Notes: a model not told the origin generated them from the sequence alone. Shown: positions 36,473 to 46,285, numbered from the stretch's first letter. The stretch: DNA of 64,000 nucleotides from Alcaligenaceae bacterium (GCA_013416435.1 JACCEN010000004.1:1-64000), one strand, 5' to 3'. Numbers and translations: made by a program.

Positions 36473-37953
36473 GCGGCGCCGAACTCCTTCCCGATGCCGC
36501 GGCGCGCTGGCGCGCGCAACTGCAGGCGTGCATGCGCCGCGTATCGGCCACGGAGTCCTGGCACATCAGCGGCCGGGTGACGCGCGCCACGGGCCTGGTG
36601 CTCGAAGCCACCGGCCTGCGCCTGGCGGTGGGCGCCGCCTGCAAGATCGAGATCTCGCCGGGCCAGAACCTATGGGCCGATGCCGAGGTCGTGGGCTTCC
36701 ATGGCCAGACCCTGTACCTGATGCCGCAAAGCGACATCTCGGGCCTGCCGCCCGGCGCGCGCGTCGTACCCATCGAGCCCGCCATACAGAGCCAAGTGCC
36801 GCTGCCTCTTCGGGCCAGCCAGGAACTCGGCCCGCCGCCCGTCCTGTCGCGCCATCTTCCGGTGGGCGACATGCTGCTGGGCCGGGTCCTGGATGGCGCC
36901 GGCCGCCCGCTGGATGACCTGGGCGGGCTGGCCGGCGTCAGCTCCGCCCCCTTGAATGCCGAATTCATCAACCCGCTGACGCGTGCGCCGATCGATACCG
37001 TGCTGGACGTGGGCGTGCGGGCCATCAACGGCCTGCTGACCGTGGGGCGCGGCCAGCGCATGGGCCTGTTCGCCGGTTCGGGCGTGGGCAAGAGCGTGCT
37101 GCTGGGCATGATGGCTCGCTACACCAAGGCCGACGTGATCGTGGTGGGGCTGATCGGCGAGCGGGGCCGGGAGGTCAAGGAATTCATCGAGCACAACCTG
37201 GGCCCCGAAGGCTTGAAGCGGGCGGTCGTCGTGGCGGCACCGGCTGATGTCTCGCCTTTGCTGCGCCTGCAGGGTGCGGTCTATGCGACCAAGCTCGCCG
37301 AACATTTCCGCGACCAGGGCAAGCATGTGCTGCTGATCATGGATTCGCTGACGCGCTATGCCATGGCCCAGCGCGAAATCGCCTTGGCCATCGGCGAACC
37401 GCCGGCCACCAAGGGCTATCCGCCGTCCGTCTTTGCGAAGCTGCCGGCGCTGGTGGAACGCGCCGGCAACGGCGCCCCGGTGGCGGGTCGCCCGGCGGGC
37501 TCGATCACGGCGTTCTATACGGTGCTGACCGAAGGCGACGACCAGCAGGATCCGATTGCCGACTCGGCGCGCGCCATCCTCGACGGCCACGTGGTGCTGT
37601 CGCGCAGCCTGGCCGAAGCCGGCCATTACCCCGCCATCGATATCGAGGCTTCGATCTCGCGTGTCATGGCGGCCATCGTGCCCGGCGAACAGTTCTCAAT
37701 GGTGCACCGCTTCAAGAAGATGCTGTCGCGCTATCAGCGCAACCGGGATCTGATCGCCGTGGGCGCCTACACCACCGGCAACGACCCGGAAATCGACGAA
37801 GCGATCGCGCGCTATCCCTTCCTGGAGGCCTTCCTTCAGCAAGGAATCGAAACACGCGTCGACTACCCCACCGCGGCCCGGGAATTGAGCGCCTTGTTCA
37901 ACCGGTCCGGAAGCCGCCCCGAGTGGCCGGCGCAGGATATGAACCATGGCTAA
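36469..37953 (+). CDS. fliI: Flagellum-specific export ATPase
   Basis: 494 residues. F1-beta-like ATPase: P-loop [34 protein letters not shown], Walker [44 protein letters not shown] and [14 protein letters not shown]. Drives unfolding and entry of export substrates together with FliH and FliJ at the base of the export gate. Confidence 0.97.
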   Translation: MSGAELLPDAAARWRAQLQACMRRVSATESWHISGRVTRATGLVLEATGLRLAVGAACKIEISPGQNLWADAEVVGFHGQTLYLMPQSDISGLPPGARVVPIEPAIQSQVPLPLRASQELGPPPVLSRHLPVGDMLLGRVLDGAGRPLDDLGGLAGVSSAPLNAEFINPLTRAPIDTVLDVGVRAINGLLTVGRGQRMGLFAGSGVGKSVLLGMMARYTKADVIVVGLIGERGREVKEFIEHNLGPEGLKRAVVVAAPADVSPLLRLQGAVYATKLAEHFRDQGKHVLLIMDSLTRYAMAQREIALAIGEPPATKGYPPSVFAKLPALVERAGNGAPVAGRPAGSITAFYTVLTEGDDQQDPIADSARAILDGHVVLSRSLAEAGHYPAIDIEASISRVMAAIVPGEQFSMVHRFKKMLSRYQRNRDLIAVGAYTTGNDPEIDEAIARYPFLEAFLQQGIETRVDYPTAARELSALFNRSGSRPEWPAQDMNHG

Positions 37954-38395
37954 ACCCTCTTCCCTGGACACCCTGATCGAACTGGCGCATGAAAACGCCG
38001 ATGAAGCGGGAAAACAGCTGCAACTTCTGTCAACAGAACGCAAAAACGCGGAAAGCCAGCTGAACATGCTGCTGGAATACCGCCAGGATTACGCGCTGCG
38101 CCTGCAGGTCGCCACGGAAAGCGGCCTCTCCGCGTCGAACTATCATAATTTTAGGCAGTTTATCGCCACTTTGGATGAGGCCATTTCGCAGCAAAATAAA
38201 GTGGTCGCCCATATTGACGTCAAGATCGAAAGCGGCCGGCAGCGCTGGTACGCCGAAAAGCGCCGCCTGAGCTCCTTCGAAACCTTGCAGACGCGTCAGG
38301 CGCGCCAACAGGCGCTGCGCGACAACCGGGCCGAACAGCTCGCCAACGACGAGATGTCGGCCATCATGCACCGTCGGGTGCACCGCAACCATTGA
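37946..38395 (+). CDS. fliJ: Flagellar export chaperone
   Basis: 149 residues, one long coiled coil: [58 protein letters not shown] and [29 protein letters not shown] by blocks. It is the central stalk of the FliI ring. Overlaps fliI by 8 bases. Confidence 0.94.
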   Translation: MAKPSSLDTLIELAHENADEAGKQLQLLSTERKNAESQLNMLLEYRQDYALRLQVATESGLSASNYHNFRQFIATLDEAISQQNKVVAHIDVKIESGRQRWYAEKRRLSSFETLQTRQARQQALRDNRAEQLANDEMSAIMHRRVHRNH

Positions 38396-38407
38396 TCAGG
38401 CCGTGCC

Positions 38408-39796
38408 ATGAATACCACCACGATTTCCGCCGTCTTGCCCAACGCTCCATCGGGAACCGACCGCAGTCGCAATAGCAGCGGCGCGGAAGGCGGCAGCTTT
38501 TCCAACGTGCTGGACACTCAGCAATCGGCGCTGACGCCGCCTGTGCCCTCTTCCACCCGGGATGCCGAACCCGCACGCGGCCGCAACGACGACGCGGAGC
38601 TGGCCAAGAACGCCGCCGAACACGGCTTGGCCGGCGGGCCGGCGCCCGTGCATGAACCGGCTCATACCGTAGCAGGCGCTGAAAGCGGCGAGCCGGCCAG
38701 CCGGACATTGCCTCAAATCGCCCTGCAACTGGCCGCTGAAATCGCAGCGGTGCGGCAAGCGGTATCGGGTCGCGGCATCGTGGAAAGCAAAGCGGACACT
38801 GCCCCCGCCTTGACCTCGCGCGCCGGCGATCTCACCGCCCGCAGCGCCGCGGACCGCCGCCCTGCCCCCTCCGACGCAAGGGATTCCCGCGCGGCAACCG
38901 GCTTGGAAAACACCTCGAGCCGCCTCGACCTCGATACCGCAGGACGGCAAGCGTTCGAACCGGCATTGGTCGGCCTGCCGGCTTCCGTCGCATCGTCTGC
39001 CGGGCGCCTTGCCGACGACACGACGCTCGCGCCGCGCGGCAGCCTGCTCGGCCCCGCCCGCGCAGCCAGCATCGCCGGCGCAAAGCAGGCCGTCCTGACG
39101 ATGCAGGCACGCGCCCAGGCCACCGACACGGCGCCAGGCACGGCCGTGCAGCAAGCCCTCGGCCTTGCCGGCATGGGCTTTGACGACTCCCTGGCCCAAG
39201 TGCTTGCCGGCCTGCCGGGCGATCGCGTAAGGCAAGCCGACATCTCGCTGACGGACCCGCAAGCAATTCCGGTTGCAACAGGCCTGAACGGCGCTTCGTC
39301 CGCCACCTTGTCCGCACTGACCCAGCCGGTGAGCGCAAACGCCGCCATTGCCACGCCGCTGAACAGCCCGCAGTGGGGCGCCGACTTCAGCCGCCAGTTC
39401 ATCTCCTTGGCCCAAGGCGGGCAGAATGCGCCGCACACGGCGGAACTTCGCCTGGACCCGCCGGAACTCGGCCCTTTGCGCATCTCGATCAACATCAGCG
39501 ATAACGTCGCCCATGCCGTGTTCGTGTCGCCCCATGCCTCCGTCCGCCAGACGGTCGAGAACTCGCTTTCGCAGCTGCAGCAGGCGCTTGCACAGGCCGG
39601 CATCTCGCTGGGCGAGGCAAACGTCAGCGACCATGGACAGCAAGCCGAACAAGCCTTCCACGAACGCTTCGGAACGGGGTCTGCACGGGCCGGCGCCGGC
39701 TTCACGCTGAACGGCGGCGAAGCCATGGATGCCGCCGCGGCGCCGGTCGCCCGAAGGGCCGTGGCGCCGGACGCGCTGGTCGATACCTTTGCGTGA
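38408..39796 (+). CDS. fliK: Flagellar hook-length control protein
   Basis: 462 residues. Ala/Ser/Arg-rich N-terminal ruler region and a C-terminal Flg_hook domain: WGADFSRQFISLAQGGQNAPHTAELRLDPPELGPLRISINISDNVAHAVFVSPHASVRQTVENSLSQLQQALAQAGISLGEANVSD by blocks (LDPPELGPLRISI is the signature). Position after fliJ is canonical. Switches export from hook to filament substrates through FlhB. Confidence 0.95.
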   Translation: MNTTTISAVLPNAPSGTDRSRNSSGAEGGSFSNVLDTQQSALTPPVPSSTRDAEPARGRNDDAELAKNAAEHGLAGGPAPVHEPAHTVAGAESGEPASRTLPQIALQLAAEIAAVRQAVSGRGIVESKADTAPALTSRAGDLTARSAADRRPAPSDARDSRAATGLENTSSRLDLDTAGRQAFEPALVGLPASVASSAGRLADDTTLAPRGSLLGPARAASIAGAKQAVLTMQARAQATDTAPGTAVQQALGLAGMGFDDSLAQVLAGLPGDRVRQADISLTDPQAIPVATGLNGASSATLSALTQPVSANAAIATPLNSPQWGADFSRQFISLAQGGQNAPHTAELRLDPPELGPLRISINISDNVAHAVFVSPHASVRQTVENSLSQLQQALAQAGISLGEANVSDHGQQAEQAFHERFGTGSARAGAGFTLNGGEAMDAAAAPVARRAVAPDALVDTFA

Positions 39797-39825
39797 CGGT
39801 GGCGCGCTGCCGGCAAAGGCTCAAG

Positions 39826-39884
39826 TTGACAAGCTTTCCATGGGTTATTCGCTTCGATCCCGATCTCCGGCATACGGCACAATA
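39826..39884 (+). promoter_or_regulatory. fliL promoter region sharing the fliD layout
   Basis: GCTCAAGTTGACAAG (TTGACA at 39826) and CGGCACAATA (from 39875), 49 bases apart, exactly as before fliD. CACAAT could be a -10 with an activator replacing the -35. It lies in the 125-base gap after fliK and would start the fliLMNOPQR operon. Confidence 0.5.
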
Positions 39885-39921
39885 TGTTGCCCTTTTCTAA
39901 CTGTTACTCAGCCCATCGGCC

Positions 39922-40416
39922 ATGGCCAAAAAAGAACCCAGTAAATTCGCCAAATTCTTGAAGTCCGTTCTGGCGACCGTTCTCATCGTTGTAGCCAGCG
40001 TGGGCGCCACCTTGTTCTATTACGAACGCTATGGCGGCGGCATCGGCGGACTGGGCAGCCTGGCCGCCGCGCCCGTCGAGCCGCCGCCCGCACCTTTGCC
40101 TGCCCCCATCTTCACGCCGCTGGAGCCGTTCACGGTAACCTTGCGCACCGAGACCAGCAGCCGTATCCTGTATGTGGCCGTCACGCTGCGCGTGGCCGAC
40201 GAAGAGTCGCGCAAGGTAATCACCAGCTACATGCCCGAAGTCCGCGACCGCATCCTGCGCCGGCTGTCCGAACAGCGCGCCGACTACGTGCAAACGCCCG
40301 AAGGCCGCAGCGCGCTGGTTGCCGCGCTGACCAAGGACGTCGAGGCGCCCTACACGCCCAATCCGCGTGGCCCGGTGGTCACCGGCGTGCTGTTCACCGC
40401 CTTCGTGATTCAATAA
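39922..40416 (+). CDS. fliL: Flagellar basal body-associated protein
   Basis: 164 residues. One N-terminal membrane helix (SVLATVLIVVASVGATLFYY), a Gly/Pro-rich linker and the periplasmic FliL domain (FTPLEPFTVTLRTETSSRILYVAVTLRVADEES by blocks, ending VTGVLFTAFVIQ). Rings the stator units. The fliM start follows the stop directly. Confidence 0.94.
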   Translation: MAKKEPSKFAKFLKSVLATVLIVVASVGATLFYYERYGGGIGGLGSLAAAPVEPPPAPLPAPIFTPLEPFTVTLRTETSSRILYVAVTLRVADEESRKVITSYMPEVRDRILRRLSEQRADYVQTPEGRSALVAALTKDVEAPYTPNPRGPVVTGVLFTAFVIQ

Positions 40417-41409
40417 ATGTCATATCAAAGCTTACTTTCGCAAGATGAAGTCGACGCGCTACTTGCCGGCGTAACCGGCGAAAGCAGCGACGACTCGAAG
40501 AAAGCCGAAGACCTGGGCGCGGTCCGGTCCTATGACCTGACCTCGCCGGACCGCGTCGTGCGCCACCGCATGCACACGCTCGAGCACATCAACGAGCGTT
40601 TCGCCCGCCGCCTGCGGGCCGTGCTGCTGAGCTTCATGCGCCGCAACGCCGACATCACGGTGGGCACCATACGGGTCCAGAAGTATTCCGACTTCGAACG
40701 CAACCTGCCGGTGCCCAGCAACCTGAACATGGTGGCCATGAAGCCGCTGCGCGGGCTGGGCCTGTTCACTTTCGACCCGAACCTGGTGTTCCTGGTCATC
40801 GACAGCATGTTCGGCGGACACGGGCGCTACAGCACCCGCGTGGAAGGCCGCGACTTCACCACCACCGAGCAGCGCATCATCCAGCGCCTGGTGAACCTTA
40901 CGCTGGAAAGCTATGCGGGCGCGTGGGAACAAGTGCATCCGGTGGAAATGGAATACGTGCGTTCGGAAATGCACACCAAGTTCGCCAGCATCACCCGCGG
41001 CAATGAAATCGTCGTCGTATCCTCGTTCAACATCGAATTGGGCGCCAGCGGCGGCAACCTGAACATCTGCCTGCCCTACTCCATGATCGAGCCCGTGCGC
41101 GACCTGCTCACGCGGCCCATGCAGGAGATCGGCGAAGAAGCCATAGACCAGCGCTGGATACAGCAGTTGTCCCGGCAGGTGCGCAGCGCCGACGTCGAAC
41201 TCGTCGCCGAGTTCGGGCAGATCGACTCCACCGTTTCCGAACTGATCAAGCTGAAAGTCAACGACATCCTGCCCATTGCCATTCCCTCCGCCGTGACCGC
41301 CCGTGTCGGCGGCGTTCCCGTCATGGAATGCAGCTATGGCACCTACAACGAGCGATACGCATTGCGCGTGAAGCGGATGCTGACGACCTCTGAAACAGAT
41401 ATCTCCTGA
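40417..41409 (+). CDS. fliM: Flagellar motor switch protein
   Basis: 330 residues. N-terminal LLSQDEVDALLAGVTG (CheY-P binding), RMHTLEHINERFARRLRAVLLSFMRRNADITVG, the middle domain FVLTFDPNLVFLV-like LFTFDPNLVFLVIDSMFGGHGRYST and the C-terminal SpoA domain (VNDILPIAI). Zero-gap with fliL. Confidence 0.97.
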   Translation: MSYQSLLSQDEVDALLAGVTGESSDDSKKAEDLGAVRSYDLTSPDRVVRHRMHTLEHINERFARRLRAVLLSFMRRNADITVGTIRVQKYSDFERNLPVPSNLNMVAMKPLRGLGLFTFDPNLVFLVIDSMFGGHGRYSTRVEGRDFTTTEQRIIQRLVNLTLESYAGAWEQVHPVEMEYVRSEMHTKFASITRGNEIVVVSSFNIELGASGGNLNICLPYSMIEPVRDLLTRPMQEIGEEAIDQRWIQQLSRQVRSADVELVAEFGQIDSTVSELIKLKVNDILPIAIPSAVTARVGGVPVMECSYGTYNERYALRVKRMLTTSETDIS

Positions 41410-41419
41410 GCACTGAAAA

Positions 41420-41968
41420 ATGACTGATTCCGAAAAGGACCTCGACAAAGACGACGACACCGGGCAGAACCTGGACGACGACTGGGCGGCCGCGCTGTCG
41501 GAACAGGCTGCGCATACGCAATCGACCCAGGCCGACGGCCTGGCCGATGCCGCCGACGACTGGGCGGCCGCGCTGGCCGAACAGACCGCGGCCACCTCCT
41601 CCGGCATGCGGGCTCCGGCCGCCGCGCCCGCGGAGCCGCCCGCCGCCAGCCCGGCACCGCATTTGTTCCGCCCCCTGGTGGACAGCGCCGTCGAAGGCAA
41701 CAGCGACATCGACATGATCATGGACATCCCCGTTCAGTTGTCGGTCGAACTGGGGCGGACACGGCTGACCATCAAGAACATCCTGCAGCTCGGGCAAGGG
41801 TCTGTGGTGGAGCTCGACGGGCTGGCCGGCGAACCCATGGACATCTACGTCAACGGCTATCTGATTGCCCAGGGCGAAGTCGTCGCCGTGGAAGACAAGT
41901 ACGGCATCCGCGTCACCGACATCATCACCCCATCCGACCGCATCAAACGGTTGAACGGCCGGCGCTGA
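41420..41968 (+). CDS. fliN: Flagellar motor switch protein
   Basis: 182 residues, longer than the usual 100-140. The N-terminal 80 residues are acidic and hold two copies of DDWAAALxEQxA (about 18-29 and 47-58), an extension also seen in some betaproteobacteria. The C-terminal 80 are the SpoA domain: IPVQLSVELGRTRLTIKNILQLGQGSVVELDGLAGEPMDIYVNGYLIAQGEVVAVEDKYGIRVTDII by blocks. Forms the C-ring base with FliM. Confidence 0.96.
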   Translation: MTDSEKDLDKDDDTGQNLDDDWAAALSEQAAHTQSTQADGLADAADDWAAALAEQTAATSSGMRAPAAAPAEPPAASPAPHLFRPLVDSAVEGNSDIDMIMDIPVQLSVELGRTRLTIKNILQLGQGSVVELDGLAGEPMDIYVNGYLIAQGEVVAVEDKYGIRVTDIITPSDRIKRLNGRR

Positions 41969-41975
41969 ACCCGCC

Positions 41976-42302
41976 ATGACCGAAGCCGACACCCTGCGCC
42001 TGATCGTCAGCCTGGTATTCGTCATTGTGCTGATTCTCGCGGGCATGTGGGCGGTACGGCGCGCGGGCTGGCTGCGCGGCGCCCAGCCGGGCGCCTTCAA
42101 GGTCGTCAGCACGCAAAGCCTGGGCGCCCGCGCCTATCTTGCCATGATTGAAGTCGAAGACGCCCGGCTCGTACTGGGTGTGACCGCCAACCAGATCAGT
42201 CTATTGCATACACTGCCCCCCGCCGATCCCGCCGCCACGCCGGCCGAACCGGCCGCCCAAGGCTTCGCCGCCGCCCTGGGCAGGGCCATCAAGCGCCATT
42301 GA
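41976..42302 (+). CDS. fliO: Flagellar biosynthesis protein FliO
   Basis: 108 residues. One helix ([22 protein letters not shown]) followed by a small cytoplasmic domain ([42 protein letters not shown] by blocks). Assists assembly of the FliP ring. Seven bases after fliN. Confidence 0.92.
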   Translation: MTEADTLRLIVSLVFVIVLILAGMWAVRRAGWLRGAQPGAFKVVSTQSLGARAYLAMIEVEDARLVLGVTANQISLLHTLPPADPAATPAEPAAQGFAAALGRAIKRH

Positions 42303-42303
42303 A

Positions 42304-43095
42304 ATGAATCGCCCCATTGCAGCCTTCGGGCTGCCCCCCGTTCTCGCCCGGACCCTGCTCTGGTCGCTCGCCGCGCTGGCGCTGGTCCTGCTGTTCCCGC
42401 GGGACGGCTTTGCACAGGCCGCCCTGCCCGCCATCACGTCGACGACCAATGCCAATGGCAGCCAGACCTGGTCGCTGAGCGTGCAGACGCTGGTCCTGCT
42501 GACCCTGATGTCCTTCCTGCCGGCCATGCTGATGATGATGACGGGCTTCACCCGCATCATCATCGTGCTGGGGCTGTTGCGCAACGCCATGGGCACCGGC
42601 GCCTCGCCGCCAAATTCCGTCCTGATCGGCATTGCGCTGTTCCTGACTTTTTACGCCATGTCGCCGGTCTTCGACCAGATCTACCAGGACGCCTACCAGC
42701 CCTTGAGCAGCGGCGCCATCGCCATGGAGGAAGCGCTGGATCGCGGCGTGAAGCCCCTGCATGCATTCATGCTGAACCAGACACGCGAAGCCGACCTGAC
42801 GCTGTTTGCCAATATGGCGAATATCGGCGAACTCGAGAGCCCCGAGCAAGTTCCATTGCGGGTGCTCGTTCCCGCCTTCGTCACGAGCGAATTGAAAACC
42901 GCCTTCCAGATCGGATTCACGATCTTCATTCCTTTCCTGATCATCGACCTGGTCGTGGCAAGCGTGCTGATGTCGCTGGGCATGATGATGGTGCCGCCGG
43001 TCACCATCTCGCTGCCTTTCAAGCTGATGCTGTTCGTGCTGGCCGACGGCTGGCATTTGCTGCTGGGCTCGCTGGCCCGCAGTTTCTATCAATAG
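42304..43095 (+). CDS. fliP: Flagellar export gate protein FliP
   Basis: 263 residues with a cleavable signal ([16 protein letters not shown]) and the family blocks [115 protein letters not shown] by blocks. Core of the export channel with FliQ and FliR. Confidence 0.97.
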   Translation: MNRPIAAFGLPPVLARTLLWSLAALALVLLFPRDGFAQAALPAITSTTNANGSQTWSLSVQTLVLLTLMSFLPAMLMMMTGFTRIIIVLGLLRNAMGTGASPPNSVLIGIALFLTFYAMSPVFDQIYQDAYQPLSSGAIAMEEALDRGVKPLHAFMLNQTREADLTLFANMANIGELESPEQVPLRVLVPAFVTSELKTAFQIGFTIFIPFLIIDLVVASVLMSLGMMMVPPVTISLPFKLMLFVLADGWHLLLGSLARSFYQ

Positions 43096-43107
43096 GGATA
43101 AGCGTCC

Positions 43108-43377
43108 ATGACCTCCGAAACCGTCATGTCCATGACTTACCTTGCCATGAAGGTTGCGCTCTTCATGGCGGGGCCGCTGCTGCTGGTCACGCTGGCCGTC
43201 GGCCTGCTGATCAGCATCTTCCAGGCGGCGACGCAGATCAACGAAATGACACTGTCCTTCATTCCCAAGCTGCTCGCCGTCGGCGCCGCCCTGGTGTTGC
43301 TGGGCCCGTGGCTGATCACCACGATGGTGGACTACATGCAGAACCTGTTCTCGCAAATTCCGGGCCTGGTGTCGTAG
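43108..43377 (+). CDS. fliQ: Flagellar export gate protein FliQ
   Basis: 89 residues, two membrane helices (MKVALFMAGPLLLVTLAVGL and LLAVGAALVLLGPWLITTMV) joined by ISIFQAATQINEMTLSFIPK, the family signature. Twelve bases after fliP. Confidence 0.96.
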   Translation: MTSETVMSMTYLAMKVALFMAGPLLLVTLAVGLLISIFQAATQINEMTLSFIPKLLAVGAALVLLGPWLITTMVDYMQNLFSQIPGLVS

Positions 43378-43399
43378 GCGGCAGAACGGCGCCGGTGTC

Positions 43400-44188
43400 A
43401 TGATCTCGTTCAATATCGACCAGCTCTACACGTGGATGAACGCCTTTTTGTGGCCGTTCTTCCGCTTGCTCGGCCTTCTGGGCACCGCGCCCTTGCTGGG
43501 CGACTCCGCCATTCCGGGCAAGGTCAAAGTGGGCCTGGCCGCGCTCGTCGCCATCGCGATCTCGCCCGCCCTGCCACCCATGCCCGACCTGCCCACGGGT
43601 TCATTCGCCGGGATCTGGATATCCGTGCAACAGGTATTGATCGGCATCGCGCTGGGCCTGGTCATGCGCATCGTCTTCGCCGCCGTTCAAACGGCCGGGG
43701 AGTTCATCGGCCTGCAGATGGGTCTGTCCTTCGCATCGTTCTTCGATCCGGCCACGGGCGCGAACACCGCCGTGCTGGCGCGTTTCATGAACACGATGGC
43801 GATGCTGCTTTTCCTGGCCCTGAACGGACACCTGCTGATGCTGGGCGGCCTGCTGCGCACGTTCGACGCCTTGCCGGTGCGCCAAGGTCCCCTGGACATC
43901 AACGGCTGGGGCGTGCTGCTGCAATGGAGCTCCGAAGTCATGGTGTCCGGCATGCTGCTGGCCCTGCCCTTGATCATCGTGCTGCTGTCCATCAATCTGG
44001 CGCTGGGCATCCTGAACCGTACGGCGCAGCAGCTCTCCGTCTTCGCGGTGGGCTTCCCGATCAGCCTGACGACCGGCCTGGTCCTGCTGACCGTCGTCCT
44101 GCCGCAGTCGTCCCCCTTTCTTTCCCGCCTGTTCGAGGAAGGCTACGCCACCATGGGAAGACTGATCTATGCTTTGGCGGGGCCTTAG
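43400..44188 (+). CDS. fliR: Flagellar export gate protein FliR
   Basis: 262 residues, about six membrane helices. LYTWMNAFLWPFFRLLGLLGTAPLL, VKVGLAALVAIAISPALP, MRIVFAAVQTAGEFIGLQMGLSFASFFDP and LNRTAQQLSVFAVGFPISLTTGLVLL are FliR blocks. Last gene of the fliL-R operon. A palindrome array follows 5 bases later; flhB, often next, is not here. Confidence 0.96.
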   Translation: MISFNIDQLYTWMNAFLWPFFRLLGLLGTAPLLGDSAIPGKVKVGLAALVAIAISPALPPMPDLPTGSFAGIWISVQQVLIGIALGLVMRIVFAAVQTAGEFIGLQMGLSFASFFDPATGANTAVLARFMNTMAMLLFLALNGHLLMLGGLLRTFDALPVRQGPLDINGWGVLLQWSSEVMVSGMLLALPLIIVLLSINLALGILNRTAQQLSVFAVGFPISLTTGLVLLTVVLPQSSPFLSRLFEEGYATMGRLIYALAGP

Positions 44189-44193
44189 TTATG

Positions 44194-44317
44194 GGGGTCA
44201 GACCCCGTACGGGGTCTGACCCCATAGCCGCCTCGAGTTGGGGTCAGACCCCGCATGGGGTCTGACCCCCTTGGCTGCCCTTGAATCGGGGTCAGACCCC
44301 ATGCGGGGCCTGACCCC
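44194..44317. repeat. Three 30-bp palindromes after fliR
   Basis: Units at 44194-44223 (GTAC), 44240-44269 (GCAT) and 44288-44317 (ATGC, one mismatch), spaced by 16 and 18 bases. The last contains the 3' end and stop codon of the convergent lysR gene. Confidence 0.92.
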
Positions 44318-45227
44318 TTCCCAAGCGGGTGAAGTATCTCGAATCGAGCATCACTCGCCTTGCGATGCTGACGAGCGCCTCCAGTCCTTCCGAGTGCATG
44401 GCTTTTGGATAAGCCGCGCAGATCTGCAAGGATTCGAACGGCCTTTGCTGGCGGTAGATCACGACCGATCCGCGCTGGATCTCGTCGCGCAGGATGCAGG
44501 TCGGCAACACCCCGACGCCGACGCCGCCTACCACCAGGCGCGCGAGCATCGCCAGACTGTTGCAGGTGCTTACCCGCAGCGCTCCTCCGCCTTCGGTATC
44601 CCACCATTCAGCCATCATGTCGTGCAGCGGCGAGGGCTGCGGCATGCCCAATATCGTTGATTGCGCCAAGGTCTGTGGGTCGGCGATTCTGCTTTGCAGC
44701 GGCTTGGCGCGGCTTCCTATCCATGCAACGCGCGCCATCGCCAGCGGCTCGACCTGAAGATTGGCCGGACGGCCGGGATTGGCCATGATCGCGATGTCCA
44801 GCCGGTTGGCCGCAAGCTCGTTCAGCAGCACGAAGCTGTCGCTGACCTTGAGCTCCACCGTCAAGCGCGGATAGCGTTCGCCCAGCAAGGAGATGATCTT
44901 GGGCAGCACGGCAATGGCTATGGTCTCGGAGGACCCCACGCGCAGGACTCCCTGCAGCGGATCGCCTGTGCGCAGCCGCGTCTCCAGCTCATCCAGCAGC
45001 TGCAGTATCTGGTCGGTGTAATGCATCGCCACCACGCCTTCCGCATTGAGCTTGGCGGCTCTGCCGTCCCGCTCGAACAGACGGGTACCCAGCGCCTCTT
45101 CAAGCTCGCGCACTCTCAGTGAAATCGTCGGCTGGGTTACATGCATATGGCGCGCAGCGGCCTGGAAGGATCCGAGCTTCGCAATGGCGGCCAATGCCTC
45201 GATCTGCGCAAGCGAGTAGCGTCGCAT
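44292..45227 (-). CDS. LysR-family transcriptional regulator
   Basis: 311 residues. N-terminal HTH MRRYSLAQIEALAAIAKLGSFQAAARHMHVTQPTISLRVRELEEALGTRLFERDGRAAKL by blocks; C-terminal effector domain (LRVGSSETIAIAVLPKIISLLGERYPRLTVELK, then ANRLDIAIMANPGRP). Divergent from the lyase gene at 45332, so it most likely controls the 45332-48930 operon. Its last residues (RGQAPHGV) and stop are encoded by a palindrome unit, showing that the repeat has invaded the 3' end. Inducer unknown. Confidence 0.9.
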   Translation of the reverse strand: MRRYSLAQIEALAAIAKLGSFQAAARHMHVTQPTISLRVRELEEALGTRLFERDGRAAKLNAEGVVAMHYTDQILQLLDELETRLRTGDPLQGVLRVGSSETIAIAVLPKIISLLGERYPRLTVELKVSDSFVLLNELAANRLDIAIMANPGRPANLQVEPLAMARVAWIGSRAKPLQSRIADPQTLAQSTILGMPQPSPLHDMMAEWWDTEGGGALRVSTCNSLAMLARLVVGGVGVGVLPTCILRDEIQRGSVVIYRQQRPFESLQICAAYPKAMHSEGLEALVSIARRVMLDSRYFTRLGRGQAPHGV

Positions 45228-45331
45228 AAGATTTTCCTATCAAAAAACCCTGAAAACTTTAATTAGTTTAATAGGATGCCAATTGATAGCATAGATCGGT
45301 CACCACAACGATTACTCATGACGGAGAACGG
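45228..45331. promoter_or_regulatory. Divergent lysR / lyase operon control region
   Basis: 104 AT-rich bases. CTATCAA (45237-45243) and TTGATAG (45283-45289) are inverted copies 46 bases apart, the spacing expected for recognition and activation sites of a LysR protein, although neither is a textbook T-N11-A box. Confidence 0.4.
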
Positions 45332-46285
45332 ATGAGCAAGGCAAAACAATTAAGGGAAGCCGTTTACGCCCCTGAAATACTGGTGCAACCGGGCGTGTTC
45401 GATGGCTTCAGTACCCGGCTCGTCGAGCATATGGGCTACAAGAGCGCATTCATCACCGGCAGCGGCGTCAGCGAGACGCGTCTGGGCCAGGTGGATGTGG
45501 GGATAATGGGCATGGAAGAGAACGTCGCCGCGGTGCGCAACATCGCCGCGTGCTCGGACCTTGCGCTCCTGGCGGACGGAGACACCGGCTACGGCAATGC
45601 CATCAACGCCTATCACACCGTGCGCGCTTTCGAACGCGCGGGGGCGGCCGGCATCATGCTCGAAGACCAGGTATGGCCCAAACGCTGCGGCCACATGCGC
45701 GGCAAGGAAGTGATTCCCCAGGATGAAATGGTGCAGAAGCTGCGCGCGGCCTGCGAAGCGCGCACGGACAAGGATTTCGTCATCAAGTCGCGCACCGACA
45801 CGCTGGCCACGCATGGGCTCGACGAAGTGATCAAGCGCCTGAACGCCTATGCCGAGGCCGGCGCCGATCTCCTTTTCGCGGACGCGCTGCTGGACGCCGA
45901 GCAGATCCGCACGGTCGCCGGCAACGTGCCCAAGCCGCTATGCGTGAACATGGGCTTCGGCATTCGCCAGCGATCAACGACTCCGCTGCTTTCCGCCGCG
46001 CAATTGCAGGACTTGGGCGTGGCGGTCGTCATCTACCCCAGGCTCTTGACCGCTTGCGCGCTGGCCGGCATGAAGAAAGGCCTGGAGATCCTGGCGCAAT
46101 CATTGACCAGCGGCAAACCCGAGGATCGTCCCGATGCGGCGGTAAGCTTCGAGGAACTCAACGAGATCATGGGAATGGGCGAAATCAATCGCCTGGAGCA
46201 AAGCTTCCTGACGGACGCCCAAAAGGCCGCGAAATACGGCCGCGACGCCGTCGGGCCGGTCGGCGCAGAGGCCGCCCATGGCTGA
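45332..46285 (+). CDS. Isocitrate lyase / PEP mutase superfamily C-C lyase
   Basis: 317 residues. PGVFDGFSTRLVEHMGYKSAFITGSGVSETRLG, LLADGDTGYGNA (metal-binding), MLEDQVWPKRCGHMRGKEVI (the KRCGH loop with the catalytic Cys that marks lyases rather than mutases) and VIKSRTDTLATHG. Likely cleaves a substituted malate or isocitrate (2,3-dimethylmalate or 2-methylisocitrate type). Start preceded by GGAGAACGG. Overlaps the hydrolase gene by 8 bases. Confidence 0.85.
   Translation: MSKAKQLREAVYAPEILVQPGVFDGFSTRLVEHMGYKSAFITGSGVSETRLGQVDVGIMGMEENVAAVRNIAACSDLALLADGDTGYGNAINAYHTVRAFERAGAAGIMLEDQVWPKRCGHMRGKEVIPQDEMVQKLRAACEARTDKDFVIKSRTDTLATHGLDEVIKRLNAYAEAGADLLFADALLDAEQIRTVAGNVPKPLCVNMGFGIRQRSTTPLLSAAQLQDLGVAVVIYPRLLTACALAGMKKGLEILAQSLTSGKPEDRPDAAVSFEELNEIMGMGEINRLEQSFLTDAQKAAKYGRDAVGPVGAEAAHG

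Noticed and set aside
39870-39892. Sigma-54 promoter before fliL (GGCAC...TTGC)
   Set aside because: GG and GC are 11 bases apart instead of 10, and the same CGGCACAATA box before fliD lacks the TTGC part.
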